Of a DNA stretch of 64,000 bases, positions 44,835 through 53,276 are shown in pieces (position 1 is the first letter of the stretch; each line of letters starts with the position of its first letter). The translations under genes were made by a program, and so were the position numbers. The stretch lies in NCBI RefSeq assembly GCF_024436055.1, contig NZ_JANFNH010000021.1, positions 35,465 through 99,464 on the forward strand. Reading direction: 5' to 3'. Below the pieces are notes generated by a model. The model was not told where the DNA came from, did no database searches, and saw only the letters and a program-made list of their open reading frames with translations. The DNA comes from Streptantibioticus rubrisoli. Its GTDB lineage: Bacteria; Actinomycetota; Actinomycetes; Streptomycetales; Streptomycetaceae.

Positions 44835-45632
44835 ATGCCCGCCACCCGGAAGCCCGGTCTGGCCCGTACGGTCCTCAAGTCCGGATGCCTGGCGCTGCCC
44901 GCGCTCGCCGCCGTCCACGCCGCTCCCGTCATCTCCACCTTCGGGCCGCTGCGCAACCGGCTGATGCCGGCGCTGTCCGGACAGGGCCGGGCCGACCATG
45001 TGGCGCTCACCTTCGACGACGGCCCCGATCCGCTGTCCACCCCGTTCTTCCTGCGGGTGCTGGACGAGTACCGGATCCGCGCCACCTTCTTCGTGCTGGG
45101 TTCGATGGCCAACCGCTCGCCCGAACTGCTCAAGGAAATGGCCGCCGCCGGGCACGAGATCGGCATCCACGGCTGGCAGCACCGCCCGCTGCTGCTGCGC
45201 GGCCCGCGCGCGACGTACCAGGACTTCGCGCGCGCCCGGGACCGGGTGGCCGAGATCACCGGCCAGATGCCCCGGCTGTTCCGGCCGCCGTACGGTGTGA
45301 TGTCCACCTCCGCGCACCTGGCGGTACGGCGGCTCGGCCTGACCCCCGTGCTGTGGACCTGCTGGGGCGAGGACTGGACCCGGCGGGCCACCCCGCGCTC
45401 GGTGTACCGCACGGTCACCGCCGATCTGCGCGGCGGCGGCACGATCCTGCTGCACGACTCCGACTGCACCTCGGCCCCCGGCGCCTGGCGCTCTGCGCTC
45501 GGCGCGCTGCCGATGCTGCTGGACACCTGCGACCGCCGCGGCCTGCGGGTCGGCCCGCTGCGCGACCACGCCCCGGTCACCGGCCCCCATGTGTGCGCCG
45601 CCCGCCGCCCGGTCCGCGCGGTACGGGCGTGA
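44835..45632 (+). CDS. polysaccharide deacetylase (NodB family)
   Basis: A 265-residue carbohydrate esterase 4 enzyme, removing acetyl groups from a glycan. Motif 1 is LTFDDGPDP, motif 2 HEIGIHGWQHRP, motif 3 RLFRPPYGV, and later LLHDSDCTS. The N-terminus has a hydrophobic stretch (LKSGCLALPALAAVHAAPV) that could be a signal or anchor. It lies 50 bp after the glycosyltransferase. The pair under BlaI control suggests modification of a lipid-linked or wall sugar. Confidence 0.88.
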   Translation: MPATRKPGLARTVLKSGCLALPALAAVHAAPVISTFGPLRNRLMPALSGQGRADHVALTFDDGPDPLSTPFFLRVLDEYRIRATFFVLGSMANRSPELLKEMAAAGHEIGIHGWQHRPLLLRGPRATYQDFARARDRVAEITGQMPRLFRPPYGVMSTSAHLAVRRLGLTPVLWTCWGEDWTRRATPRSVYRTVTADLRGGGTILLHDSDCTSAPGAWRSALGALPMLLDTCDRRGLRVGPLRDHAPVTGPHVCAARRPVRAVRA

Positions 45633-45741
45633 CCCCGGCAGACCTCCCGCCGCGGTGCCGACCGGCCGCGCCCGCGAGGGGATCCACCGGACAGGAGCAG
45701 CGCACCGGAACACCGTGCGGCGGCCGCGCGTTGAGGTCGTC

Positions 45742-46200
45742 ATGACGGCAACAGATTCGGACGCCCAAGAGCGCGAAGCGCAGCTGCTGCGGCTGCTGAC
45801 GGAGGTGGACGGTGGCGTCCTCGTCACCCTCAAGCGTGATGGACGGCCGCAGCTGTCCAACGTTAACCACCACTACGATCCGCAGAACCGGATCATCCGG
45901 GTCTCCATCACCGACGACCGCGCCAAGACCCGCAACCTGCGCCGCGATCCGCGCGCCAGCTACCACGTGACCAGCCCCGACCGCTGGAGCTGGACGGTGG
46001 CGGAAGGCACCGCCGAACTGTCCGAGGTCGCCACCGACCCGCACGACGCGGCGGTCGAGGAACTCATCGACCTCTACCGCGCGGTGCGCGGCGAGCACCC
46101 CGACTGGGACGAGTACCGCGCGGCGATGGTCGCCGATCGGCGGCTGGTCATGCGGTTGCGGGTGGAGCGCGCCTACGGGCAGCCGGGGCGGCGCGCATGA
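45742..46200 (+). CDS. PPOX-class F420-dependent oxidoreductase
   Basis: Split-barrel flavin/F420 reductase family protein of 152 residues. GGVLVTLKRDGRPQLSNVNH and RRDPRASYHVTSPDRWSW are typical. ATG 45742 (MTATDSDAQER) has GAGG five bases upstream. Its TGA overlaps the next gene's ATG. Substrate unknown. Confidence 0.82.
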   Translation: MTATDSDAQEREAQLLRLLTEVDGGVLVTLKRDGRPQLSNVNHHYDPQNRIIRVSITDDRAKTRNLRRDPRASYHVTSPDRWSWTVAEGTAELSEVATDPHDAAVEELIDLYRAVRGEHPDWDEYRAAMVADRRLVMRLRVERAYGQPGRRA

Positions 46201-47330
46201 CCGGCTGGCGTCCGCTGTCCTTCGGCGCGGATCCGACGGGGGAGCGGATGGCGCGCATCCGCCGCTCTCCGAACTTCAGGGACGGTGTGTTCGTCAACCC
46301 GACCGGTCCGTCCCATCCGCCGCGCGGCCCGGGCTGGGGCATGCTCACCTCCCAGCTGCGCAAGGCGGACCGGATCCGCAGACATCCAGCGGCCCCGGTC
46401 CCTGTGTATCCGTACACCGTCGCCGAGTTGGCCACCCCGCCCGCGTCGGGACTGCGACTGACCTGGATGGGGCACTCCAGCGTCCTCGCCGAGATCGACG
46501 GGCGGCGAGTGCTGTTCGACCCGGTGTGGGGCGAGCGCTGTTCCCCGTTCGGCTTCATCGGCCCGCGTCGGGTGCACCCGGTCCCGGTACCGCTCGCCGA
46601 ACTGGGGCCGCTGGACGCCGTGGTCATCTCGCACGACCACTACGACCACCTCGACCTTCCCACCACCCGCCAACTCGTGCGAACCGGAACGACGTTCGCG
46701 GTCCCGCTGGGCGTCGGCGCGCACCTGGAGCGGTGGGGCGTGCCCGCCCGGCAGATGGTGGAGCTGGACTGGCGGGAGTCCGCGGTCGTCGCCGGGCTCA
46801 CCTTCACCGCCACCCCCGCCCGGCACTTCTGCGGACGCGCCATACGCAACACGCAGCACACGCTGTGGGCCTCCTGGGTGGTACGCGGACCCGAGCACCG
46901 GATCTACCACAGCGGTGACACCGGATACTTCCCCGGCTTCGCCGACATAGGCGCCGAACACGGCCCGTTCGATGCGGCGATGATCCAGATCGGCGCGTAC
47001 AGCGACTTCTGGCCGGACATCCATATGACCCCGGAGGAGGGCCTACAGGCACACGCCGACCTGTCCGCCGGGACGTTGCGCGGCGCGCTGCTGCCCATCC
47101 ACTGGGGCACGTTCAACCTCGCCCCGCACCCCTGGGAGGAGCCCGCGGAGCGCACCCTCGCCGCCGCCCTCGCGGTGGGTGCCTCGGTGGCCCTGCCGCC
47201 GCCGGGCAGGCCCTTCGAGCCGAGCGGCGAGCTGCCGCTGGAGCCCTGGTGGCGTCCGGTCGCGGTGCCCTCGCCGGACAGCCGACCCACCCCGGTGCCC
47301 GCCAAACTGGCCGCCGACGAGGTCAGTTGA
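46197..47330 (+). CDS. metallo-beta-lactamase fold hydrolase (NAPE-PLD/UlaG-like)
   Basis: A 377-residue zinc hydrolase. HDHYDHLD is the metal-binding HxHxDH motif; TATPARHFCGR, HSGDTGYFPGF and LLPIHWGTFN provide the other ligands. The closest general type is the N-acyl phosphatidylethanolamine phospholipase D family, but substrate is open. ATGA overlap with the oxidoreductase gene marks a two-gene operon. It is convergent with the DUF2264 gene, 8 bp away. Confidence 0.88.
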   Translation: MTGWRPLSFGADPTGERMARIRRSPNFRDGVFVNPTGPSHPPRGPGWGMLTSQLRKADRIRRHPAAPVPVYPYTVAELATPPASGLRLTWMGHSSVLAEIDGRRVLFDPVWGERCSPFGFIGPRRVHPVPVPLAELGPLDAVVISHDHYDHLDLPTTRQLVRTGTTFAVPLGVGAHLERWGVPARQMVELDWRESAVVAGLTFTATPARHFCGRAIRNTQHTLWASWVVRGPEHRIYHSGDTGYFPGFADIGAEHGPFDAAMIQIGAYSDFWPDIHMTPEEGLQAHADLSAGTLRGALLPIHWGTFNLAPHPWEEPAERTLAAALAVGASVALPPPGRPFEPSGELPLEPWWRPVAVPSPDSRPTPVPAKLAADEVS

Positions 47331-47338
47331 CGGTCACG

Positions 47339-49204
47339 TCATGCACGCAGCTCGGTGCCGTCGGCGAATCGGATGACGACCGTGCCGTCCACCACCTCGG
47401 CGGTGGCGACCTGACGCAGCACGGCCGCGGCCACCGCGCTGCCGGACAGCGCGACCAGCGTGACGTGGACGCTGTGACCGCCGGGGTGCGGCGCCGAGGT
47501 GAGGTACGGGACGGCCGAACAGGGGCCGAACGCGTTGGCGTTGGTGTGACGGGCGACATGACCGCCGCACCAGCCGTACAGCCCGGCGACGGCGCTGGTC
47601 AGACCGTCGTCGCGGCGGACCAGCGCCCACCCGTCACCCGCCTCGGCCACCGGCGGCCGGGCTCCGGCGACGGCGTGGCCGCCCTCGCGGACCGTGACCC
47701 CGGCGGGCGCCTCGACCCGGTGCACGCGCACCTCCCAGCCGCCGTACGGCAGGGCGGTGGTCTCGATGCGGTACCCGGTCCCGTCGCCCGGCAGCCGCGC
47801 CGCGTGCCAGGAGGCGGCGCGGGAGCGCGTGACGCCCAGTGGATGGATGACGGTGCGGCGGGACGCGGTCCCGTCGGCGGCCACCAGCGCCAGATGGCCG
47901 TCAAGCAGCGCGGCCCGGGCGTGCGGGGCGGTCTGCGGCGCGGTGCGCGAGGAGTAGCCGAACTTCACGTAGTGCGGATCGTCGGCGAGGTCTGGCGTCG
48001 CGTGGTCGCTGCCGTGGTTGAGCAGCCGCACGATGCCGTCGGCGCGAGTGCCGTGCAGCAGCCAGCCGGGTGCGGGCAGCGCCACGTACTGGTCCGACTC
48101 CTCGACGGGCAACGGGAGTTCGCGGGCGGTCCACACCGGGTGGTCCGCGGGCAGCAGCAGTCCGAGGAAGCCCTTGGCCGCCCAGTACGGTGACGCCGGG
48201 CCGGAGTAGCGCTGAGCGACCGGAAGGAACGGTCCGTACCAGCCGAGGGTCAACAACCCGCGCCCGTCAGGCACTTCGTGCTCGGTGAAGTGCCGCAGCA
48301 CACCGGAGGCGAGGCGGCGGGTGCGGCCCGGCGGCAGCGGTGTGGAGTCGGTGAGCGCGCCCAGCCACACCGGCGCCACGGCCGCGAAGCGGTAGGTAAG
48401 CGACCGGCCCTGGTGCACCGGCGCGCCGTCGGCGCCGAAGAAGTGCTGGTAGCCCGCCAGGAAGCGGCGCAGCCGGTCACGGTAGCGGGCCACCCGCGCG
48501 GGGTCGGCGCGGTCCCCGGCGATCCGCGCCCACAGCAGCGGATACAGGTGCAGCGCCCAGCCGTTGTAGTGGTCGAAGTTGCGGCCGGTGCCATCGGTGT
48601 ACCAGCCGTCGCCGACGTACCAGTCCTCGATCCGGTCCAGGCCGCCGTCGATGTCCGACTGGCGGTATGCGGCGCCCACCGAGGCAAGGAACTGTTCGCA
48701 AACCACCTGGAACAGCCGCCAGTTGTTGTCGTGCGTCCGTTTTCCGATGGTGCCGGAGAGCCAGTCGACCACCCGCTGCTGGACGGCCTGCTCCAGCCCG
48801 TCCCAGATCCAACGGCGGGTCTCGTGCAGCCCGATGACGATCGAGGCCGCCTCCACCATGGGCTGCGACCGCTCGCTGATCAGCGGCCACGCCTCGTCGC
48901 TGCGGCGGTCGGTGCCCGTTGTCAGACCCCGCGCGTAGCGTTCTGTCAGGCGTCGGTCCACGTGGCCGCCGGCGCCCGCGATACGGAAGGAGGCCAGCAG
49001 AAATGACCGTGCGTACCCTTCGAGACCGTCCGAGGCGCCCCCCGAGCAGCTCGCCCGCCCCGGCAGGCAGTACCGCGCCCAGCCGGGCGTCGCATACGGA
49101 ACGAGCGCGTCCAGCAGCCGGTCGGCCACCGCCTCCCAGTGCGCCCGCGTCCATCCGGTCAGCGGCGAGCGGGACGGGTCGGGAGGTGGGAGCTTCGGTG
49201 TCAC
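47339..49204 (-). CDS. DUF2264 domain protein
   Basis: A 621-residue cytoplasmic protein of the DUF2264 family, a helical barrel plus beta region that resembles glycoside hydrolases acting on uronic-acid or rhamnogalacturonan fragments. Conserved segments visible: DNNWRLFQVVCEQFLASVG, DWYVGDGWYTDGTGRNFDHY and SPYWAAKGFLGLLLPADHPV. GTG 49204 (VTPKLPPPDPSRS) has GAGG nine bases upstream; the longer start adds unconserved residues. No transporter is adjacent, so the substrate is unclear. Confidence 0.85.
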   Translation of the reverse strand: MTPKLPPPDPSRSPLTGWTRAHWEAVADRLLDALVPYATPGWARYCLPGRASCSGGASDGLEGYARSFLLASFRIAGAGGHVDRRLTERYARGLTTGTDRRSDEAWPLISERSQPMVEAASIVIGLHETRRWIWDGLEQAVQQRVVDWLSGTIGKRTHDNNWRLFQVVCEQFLASVGAAYRQSDIDGGLDRIEDWYVGDGWYTDGTGRNFDHYNGWALHLYPLLWARIAGDRADPARVARYRDRLRRFLAGYQHFFGADGAPVHQGRSLTYRFAAVAPVWLGALTDSTPLPPGRTRRLASGVLRHFTEHEVPDGRGLLTLGWYGPFLPVAQRYSGPASPYWAAKGFLGLLLPADHPVWTARELPLPVEESDQYVALPAPGWLLHGTRADGIVRLLNHGSDHATPDLADDPHYVKFGYSSRTAPQTAPHARAALLDGHLALVAADGTASRRTVIHPLGVTRSRAASWHAARLPGDGTGYRIETTALPYGGWEVRVHRVEAPAGVTVREGGHAVAGARPPVAEAGDGWALVRRDDGLTSAVAGLYGWCGGHVARHTNANAFGPCSAVPYLTSAPHPGGHSVHVTLVALSGSAVAAAVLRQVATAEVVDGTVVIRFADGTELRA

Positions 49205-49426
49205 GGCGGCCGACCTCGGAAGTGCGAAGAACGATGCGGCCCAGTGTGCCCGCTTCCAGGTGCCGGGCACGTCAACTCACCGCGCGCGCCGGGGTGGCGC
49301 GGTACCGCGCCGGGAGCGCGGGGAGCGGCCGTGGGCGCCTGGGCGGCGCATGGAAGCGCTGTCGACGGCCATGGCCGGTGCTGGGCACTACCGTCTGTAG
49401 TGAACGGTGGGAACGAAAGGACCGAG

Positions 49427-49771
49427 ATGGCCGACGCCGAGGATGTCCGCAGAATCGCGCTCTCCCTGCCCGAGGCCGTGGAGAAGCTGGCCTGGGGCAT
49501 GCCGTCCTTCCGGGTGCACGGGAAGTCCTTCGCGTGGCTGGCCGAGGACGCCGCCTCCATCAGCGTCAAGTGCCCGATGCTGGACCGGGACGAGTTGATC
49601 GCCGCGGAGCCGGAGAAGTTCTTCATACGCCGCGGCCATGACGACAACTTCGCCTGGGTACGGGTCCGGCTCGCCGCCGTGGAGGATGTCGGGGAACTGC
49701 GCGCCATCCTGCTGGACTCCTGGCGGCAGGCGGCGCCGCGGCAACTGGCCGCCTCATACGAGGACGGGTAA
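49427..49771 (+). CDS. MmcQ/YjbR family protein
   Basis: A 114-residue CyaY-like fold protein. KLAWGMPSFRVHGKSFAWL and the C-terminal VGELRAILLDSWRQAAPRQL match the family, which is often called DNA-binding without firm proof. ATG 49427 follows AAAGGA at five bases. Stands alone. Confidence 0.85.
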   Translation: MADAEDVRRIALSLPEAVEKLAWGMPSFRVHGKSFAWLAEDAASISVKCPMLDRDELIAAEPEKFFIRRGHDDNFAWVRVRLAAVEDVGELRAILLDSWRQAAPRQLAASYEDG

Positions 49772-49830
49772 CTCGCATGAGGCGGAAGACCAGTTGACCG
49801 CCGGTGTCCGGTGCTCGCGGCTGTCGGGCG

Positions 49831-50880
49831 TCAGCCCAGCTGGAACGTGGCCTGCACGGGGTAGTGGTCGCTGGGCGCGTTGGTGTCGAGTTGTCCCGGC
49901 GCCCAGCCGCTCTGCGGGTCGAAGTCAATAACGACGTTCGGCAGCGCGGTCGGGGTCGGCCGTCCCGGTGCGTTGAGGTAGCCGAGGTAGTCCACGTCGT
50001 CGGTGTAGTCGGTGGGGAAGCTCTCAACGCCCGCCATGTACTGGCACCAGGCCGACACCTTGCAGTCGATGGTGGTGAGCGTCTGCGACGGATCGCTCGC
50101 CGGGGTACCGAGCACACCGCCCACCGCGGTCTGGGCGTTGGCGTAGTCGCCGCGCGACTGGCCGTTGTGGTACTCGACGTTCAGGTCGCCGCCGATCAGC
50201 ACCGGCCCGTCCGAGCCCACGATGCCGTTGACCCAGTCGCGGATCTCACCGAGCTGGGCGAGCCGGGTGGCCTGCGTGGTGTCGGTCGAGGTGTTCGACT
50301 GGTCCGCCTGCAGATGCGTGCCCACGACCCAGGTCCTGCTGCCGTTCTTGTCGACCTGGACCAGCGCCGCGCCCTTGTTGGCGTTGTAGTCCCAGGTCCC
50401 GGAGGTGGAGTTGGCGAACACATGGGCGTACTGGGCGGTGATCGGGTACTTGGACAGGATCACCGTCCCGCCGTTGATGACGAAGGGGGAGTTGGAGCAG
50501 TCCCCGCTGATGCCGTTCCACCCACCGCCGGAACACACCTGGCCGACCACGGGCGTCCGGTACGGGTAGATGTCGGCGAGCTTGGCGGTGATGTCGTCGG
50601 TCGAGGCATGGTTGAACAGCTCGTCCAGCACCACGACATCGGCGTCGTGCTGGCGGATCACCGACTCGACCACCGGGGTGCGCTCGGCGGCCTTCTCGTT
50701 CTCCACCGAGTCGACCATGGCGGTGCCGAGGTCGACGTTCCACGCGAAGACGGAGAGCGAACCGCCGGTCGTGCTGGCCGCGCCCGATACCGGCTGTGCC
50801 ACCGCGGGCTGTGCCAAGCCGCCGAGGACCAGGGCGGTTGCCGCGACCATGGCCGCGGCGGTCGATCGACGAGCGATCAC
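49831..50880 (-). CDS. secreted endonuclease/exonuclease/phosphatase (sphingomyelinase-like) protein
   Basis: A 349-residue EEP-fold phosphodiesterase with an export signal (MIARRSTAAAMVAATALVLG, cleavage near AQPAVAQP). Fold motifs: FAWNVDLGTA, the Glu of VVLDELFNHAS, HLQADQSNTS, IGGDLNVEYHN and the terminal APSDHYPV. The layout resembles bacterial neutral sphingomyelinase C more than nucleases. GTG 50880. Secreted phospholipase-like role is an inference. Confidence 0.82.
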   Translation of the reverse strand: MIARRSTAAAMVAATALVLGGLAQPAVAQPVSGAASTTGGSLSVFAWNVDLGTAMVDSVENEKAAERTPVVESVIRQHDADVVVLDELFNHASTDDITAKLADIYPYRTPVVGQVCSGGGWNGISGDCSNSPFVINGGTVILSKYPITAQYAHVFANSTSGTWDYNANKGAALVQVDKNGSRTWVVGTHLQADQSNTSTDTTQATRLAQLGEIRDWVNGIVGSDGPVLIGGDLNVEYHNGQSRGDYANAQTAVGGVLGTPASDPSQTLTTIDCKVSAWCQYMAGVESFPTDYTDDVDYLGYLNAPGRPTPTALPNVVIDFDPQSGWAPGQLDTNAPSDHYPVQATFQLG

Positions 50881-51143
50881 AGGTGCCTCCTGCTAGATGG
50901 TGTGGTTGGCCAACCGGTGGCGCGGACCCGGAGGCGGTCGTGTACCCCGCCAGATCCGCGGTGCCGCGGAAAGGCAGGCGAACGGTAGCGACTGGTGAGT
51001 ACGGTGAGGCGAACGGCAACGGTTCGGCAAGCAGCATGTTGGCCAAGGGTTCACAAAGTGGTGGGAGTGTGGGGACCGCGCCGTTGCCGTGGCGGTGCCC
51101 CAGCCCCGCGGAACGTTCGCGCACGACTTACGCTCAAGGCGTG

Positions 51144-51608
51144 ATGGAGAACGACGCGGGGTCAGCGTTCGAGCTCGGTACGGACGGCCCGAAGGTGATA
51201 GTGGTCGGAGTGGACGGCTCCGAGTCCTCATGGCGCGCGGCCGCCTACGCCGCGGGCCTCGCCAGACGGCAGCGGTCCCTGCTCGCCATGGTGTACGTAC
51301 AGCCGATGGTCATGGCCAGCTCGGCCGGTCTCGGCGTGCCGATGGCCGAGGCGACCTCAAAGGTCGCGGAGGAGATCGTCGCGCAGGTGCGGGAGGCGGT
51401 CGAGCGGATGGGCGAGGCGGCCTCGCTGCGCTGGGAGTTCCACACCTTCGCCGGGGACCCGTTCACCGGGCTGGCCAAGGCCGCCGACGATCTGCGTGCC
51501 GACGCCGTGGTCGTCGGAGCCTCGGAACAGGCGGGGCACCGCATCATCGGCTCGCTGGCGGTCCGGCTGGTCAAGGCCGCCCGCTGGCCGGTCACCGTCG
51601 TCCCGTAG
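51144..51608 (+). CDS. universal stress protein
   Basis: A 154-residue UspA-fold protein. VIVVGVDGSESSWRAAAYAA opens it and the ATP-binding VVGASEQAGHRIIGSLAVRL is intact, ending WPVTVVP. ATG 51144 (a GTG immediately before is also possible). TTACGCT a few bases upstream resembles a -10, so the message may be leaderless. Followed by a decayed pirin gene. Confidence 0.88.
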   Translation: MENDAGSAFELGTDGPKVIVVGVDGSESSWRAAAYAAGLARRQRSLLAMVYVQPMVMASSAGLGVPMAEATSKVAEEIVAQVREAVERMGEAASLRWEFHTFAGDPFTGLAKAADDLRADAVVVGASEQAGHRIIGSLAVRLVKAARWPVTVVP

Positions 51609-51612
51609 ACCG

Positions 51613-52506
51613 GCCGTGAGCCACGCCGCGGAGGCGGGTACCAACTGGCCCTCAAGCGGCGGTCGCACCGCCGTCACGGCCGAGCCGGTGCGCGAACTGC
51701 ACACCAGGGGCCGGGCGTTGCTGGCGGAGAGCACCGAAGTCCGGCCTCCGCTATCCGACTTGGGCAGGCGCATGCTCGGCACACGGTGCTTCGCCGACCA
51801 CTACGGCCCCGATGACATCGCCAAGGACCCGGTATGCGGGCTCCGCCGCATCCGCACATCGCGGCCTCCAGACGGTCCGTCGGCTGCGCGCGGGCGAGGT
51901 GCCGCACCGCGGCAACCTCGGGAGCCTGCGCACCCTACGCCCCGGTGAGCTGGGCCTGATGACCACCGGACCGGGGCATCGCGCACTTCGAGGATTCCCG
52001 GGCCAGCACGCCCGCTTCCTGCACGGCGCCCAACCGCGGGTGGCGCTCGCCGTCGGGGCGGGCGCACGGCCGCCCGCCGACGCCCACCGCGCCACCGAAC
52101 ACCACACCGCCCTGCCCGTGCTCACCGCCCCGGGCCTGCGCCACCGTCATCCCGGGCGAACTGGACGGGCGCCGTCTGACCCGGCCGGATGTTCCCCCCC
52201 GCTGGCCGATGCGGACCTGCTGCTGGAGGCCGGTGCCGATGTGACGTTGCCGCTCGATCTGTCCTTCGAGATCCGTCCTTCGAGTACCCGGTGCTCACCA
52301 TGTCGGACGGCGCGATCGTGGACGACGTACCGCTCGTCCCCGGCTCGCTGCTCCACCTCGGCTGCGGCCGAACCGGACTGCCACTGCGCGCCGACACCGC
52401 GACCGACCTCGTACCGCTCGGCGGCGATCCGTTCGAGGGCCTGCCCGCTCTGGGACCATCCGCCCGGGCCGCTGAAGCCGCGTGGACGGGTGCGCTGAGC
52501 CGCTAA
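51613..52506 (+). pseudogene. decayed pirin family gene
   Basis: Pirin-like sequence is spread over all three frames. RCFADHYGPDDIAKDP is in frame one (from GTG 51613), PPHPHI in another (about 51840), then GLQTVRRLRAGEVPHRGN and RTLRPGELGLMTTG in a third. ATVIPGELDGRRLTRPDVP follows in yet another shift, then LADADLLLEAGADVTLPLD, and finally FEYPVLTMSDGAIVDDVPLV with LGCGRTGLPLRADTA. At least five frame changes, one at an eight-C run near 52193, rule out a functional product. The order matches a full pirin (about 290 residues). The end overlaps the response-regulator stop. Confidence 0.8.
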
Positions 52507-53222
52507 CCGGAACGGTCGCTCGGTCGCGTCGGCCATGGGTCGTTCGGCGGTGCCGCCCCGCGCTGACGGGGTACGACGAGCCCGGTCTCGTAGGCGGCCA
52601 CGACGGCCTGGGCCCGGCTGCGCAGGCCGAGCTTGGTCATCAGACGGTTGACATGGGTCTTGACCGTGCCTTCGCTGACCACGAGTTGGTCGGCGATCTC
52701 CTGGTTGGACAGTCCTTTCGCGACGAGGCGAAGGACTTCGAGCTCGCGGCCGGTGAGCGTGGAAAGGTCGTCCGGAACCGGTACCGGGGCGCTGCGCCGC
52801 GGCGCGTAGGCCTCGATGAGGCGGCGGGTGACGCTCGGTGCGAAGAGCATGTCACCGCCCGCCACCGTCGACACGGCGGCTAACAGGCGCTCCGGGCCGG
52901 CGTCTTTGAGGAGGAAACCGCACGTCCCCGCCCGCAGCGCGGCGTAGACGTACTCGTCGAGGTCGAACGTGGTCAACACCAGGACGCGCGGCGGTGGTTC
53001 GGGCGCCTCGGCCAGGATCCGCTCGGTGGCGGTGATCCCGTCGACCCCCGGCATGCGGATGTCCATGAGGATCACATCCGGTCGGTGCGCGGCGGCGAGT
53101 TCGACGGCCTCCTCGCCGCCCTTGGCTTCGTACGCCGCCTCGATGCCCGGTGCCGCGCGCAGCAGTGCCGCGATACCGGCTCTGATGAGGTCCTGGTCGT
53201 CGACCACCAGTACCTTCGTCAT
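52503..53222 (-). CDS. NarL/LuxR-family response regulator
   Basis: A 239-residue two-component regulator. The receiver has VLVVDDQDLIRAGI and phosphoacceptor Asp in VILMDIRMPGVDG, with the conserved Lys in FLLKDAGPE. The C-terminal LuxR HTH is LTGRELEVLRLVAKGLSNQE then VSEGTVKTHVNRLMTKLGLR. ATG 53222 (MTKVLVVDD) follows a G-rich site. Partner is the histidine kinase just upstream. Confidence 0.93.
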   Translation of the reverse strand: MTKVLVVDDQDLIRAGIAALLRAAPGIEAAYEAKGGEEAVELAAAHRPDVILMDIRMPGVDGITATERILAEAPEPPPRVLVLTTFDLDEYVYAALRAGTCGFLLKDAGPERLLAAVSTVAGGDMLFAPSVTRRLIEAYAPRRSAPVPVPDDLSTLTGRELEVLRLVAKGLSNQEIADQLVVSEGTVKTHVNRLMTKLGLRSRAQAVVAAYETGLVVPRQRGAAPPNDPWPTRPSDRSG

Positions 53223-53234
53223 CCCCGCCCCCTT

Positions 53235-53276
53235 GATCCGCACCGCTCAGACCTCGATCCGCACCGCTCAGACCTC
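53235..53276. repeat. perfect 21-bp tandem duplication at a gene end
   Basis: Two identical 21-bp units (each beginning GATCCGCACCGCTC) lie at 53235-53255 and 53256-53276. The second contains the histidine-kinase stop codon, so a second in-frame TGA lies 21 bp further on. Confidence 0.9.
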
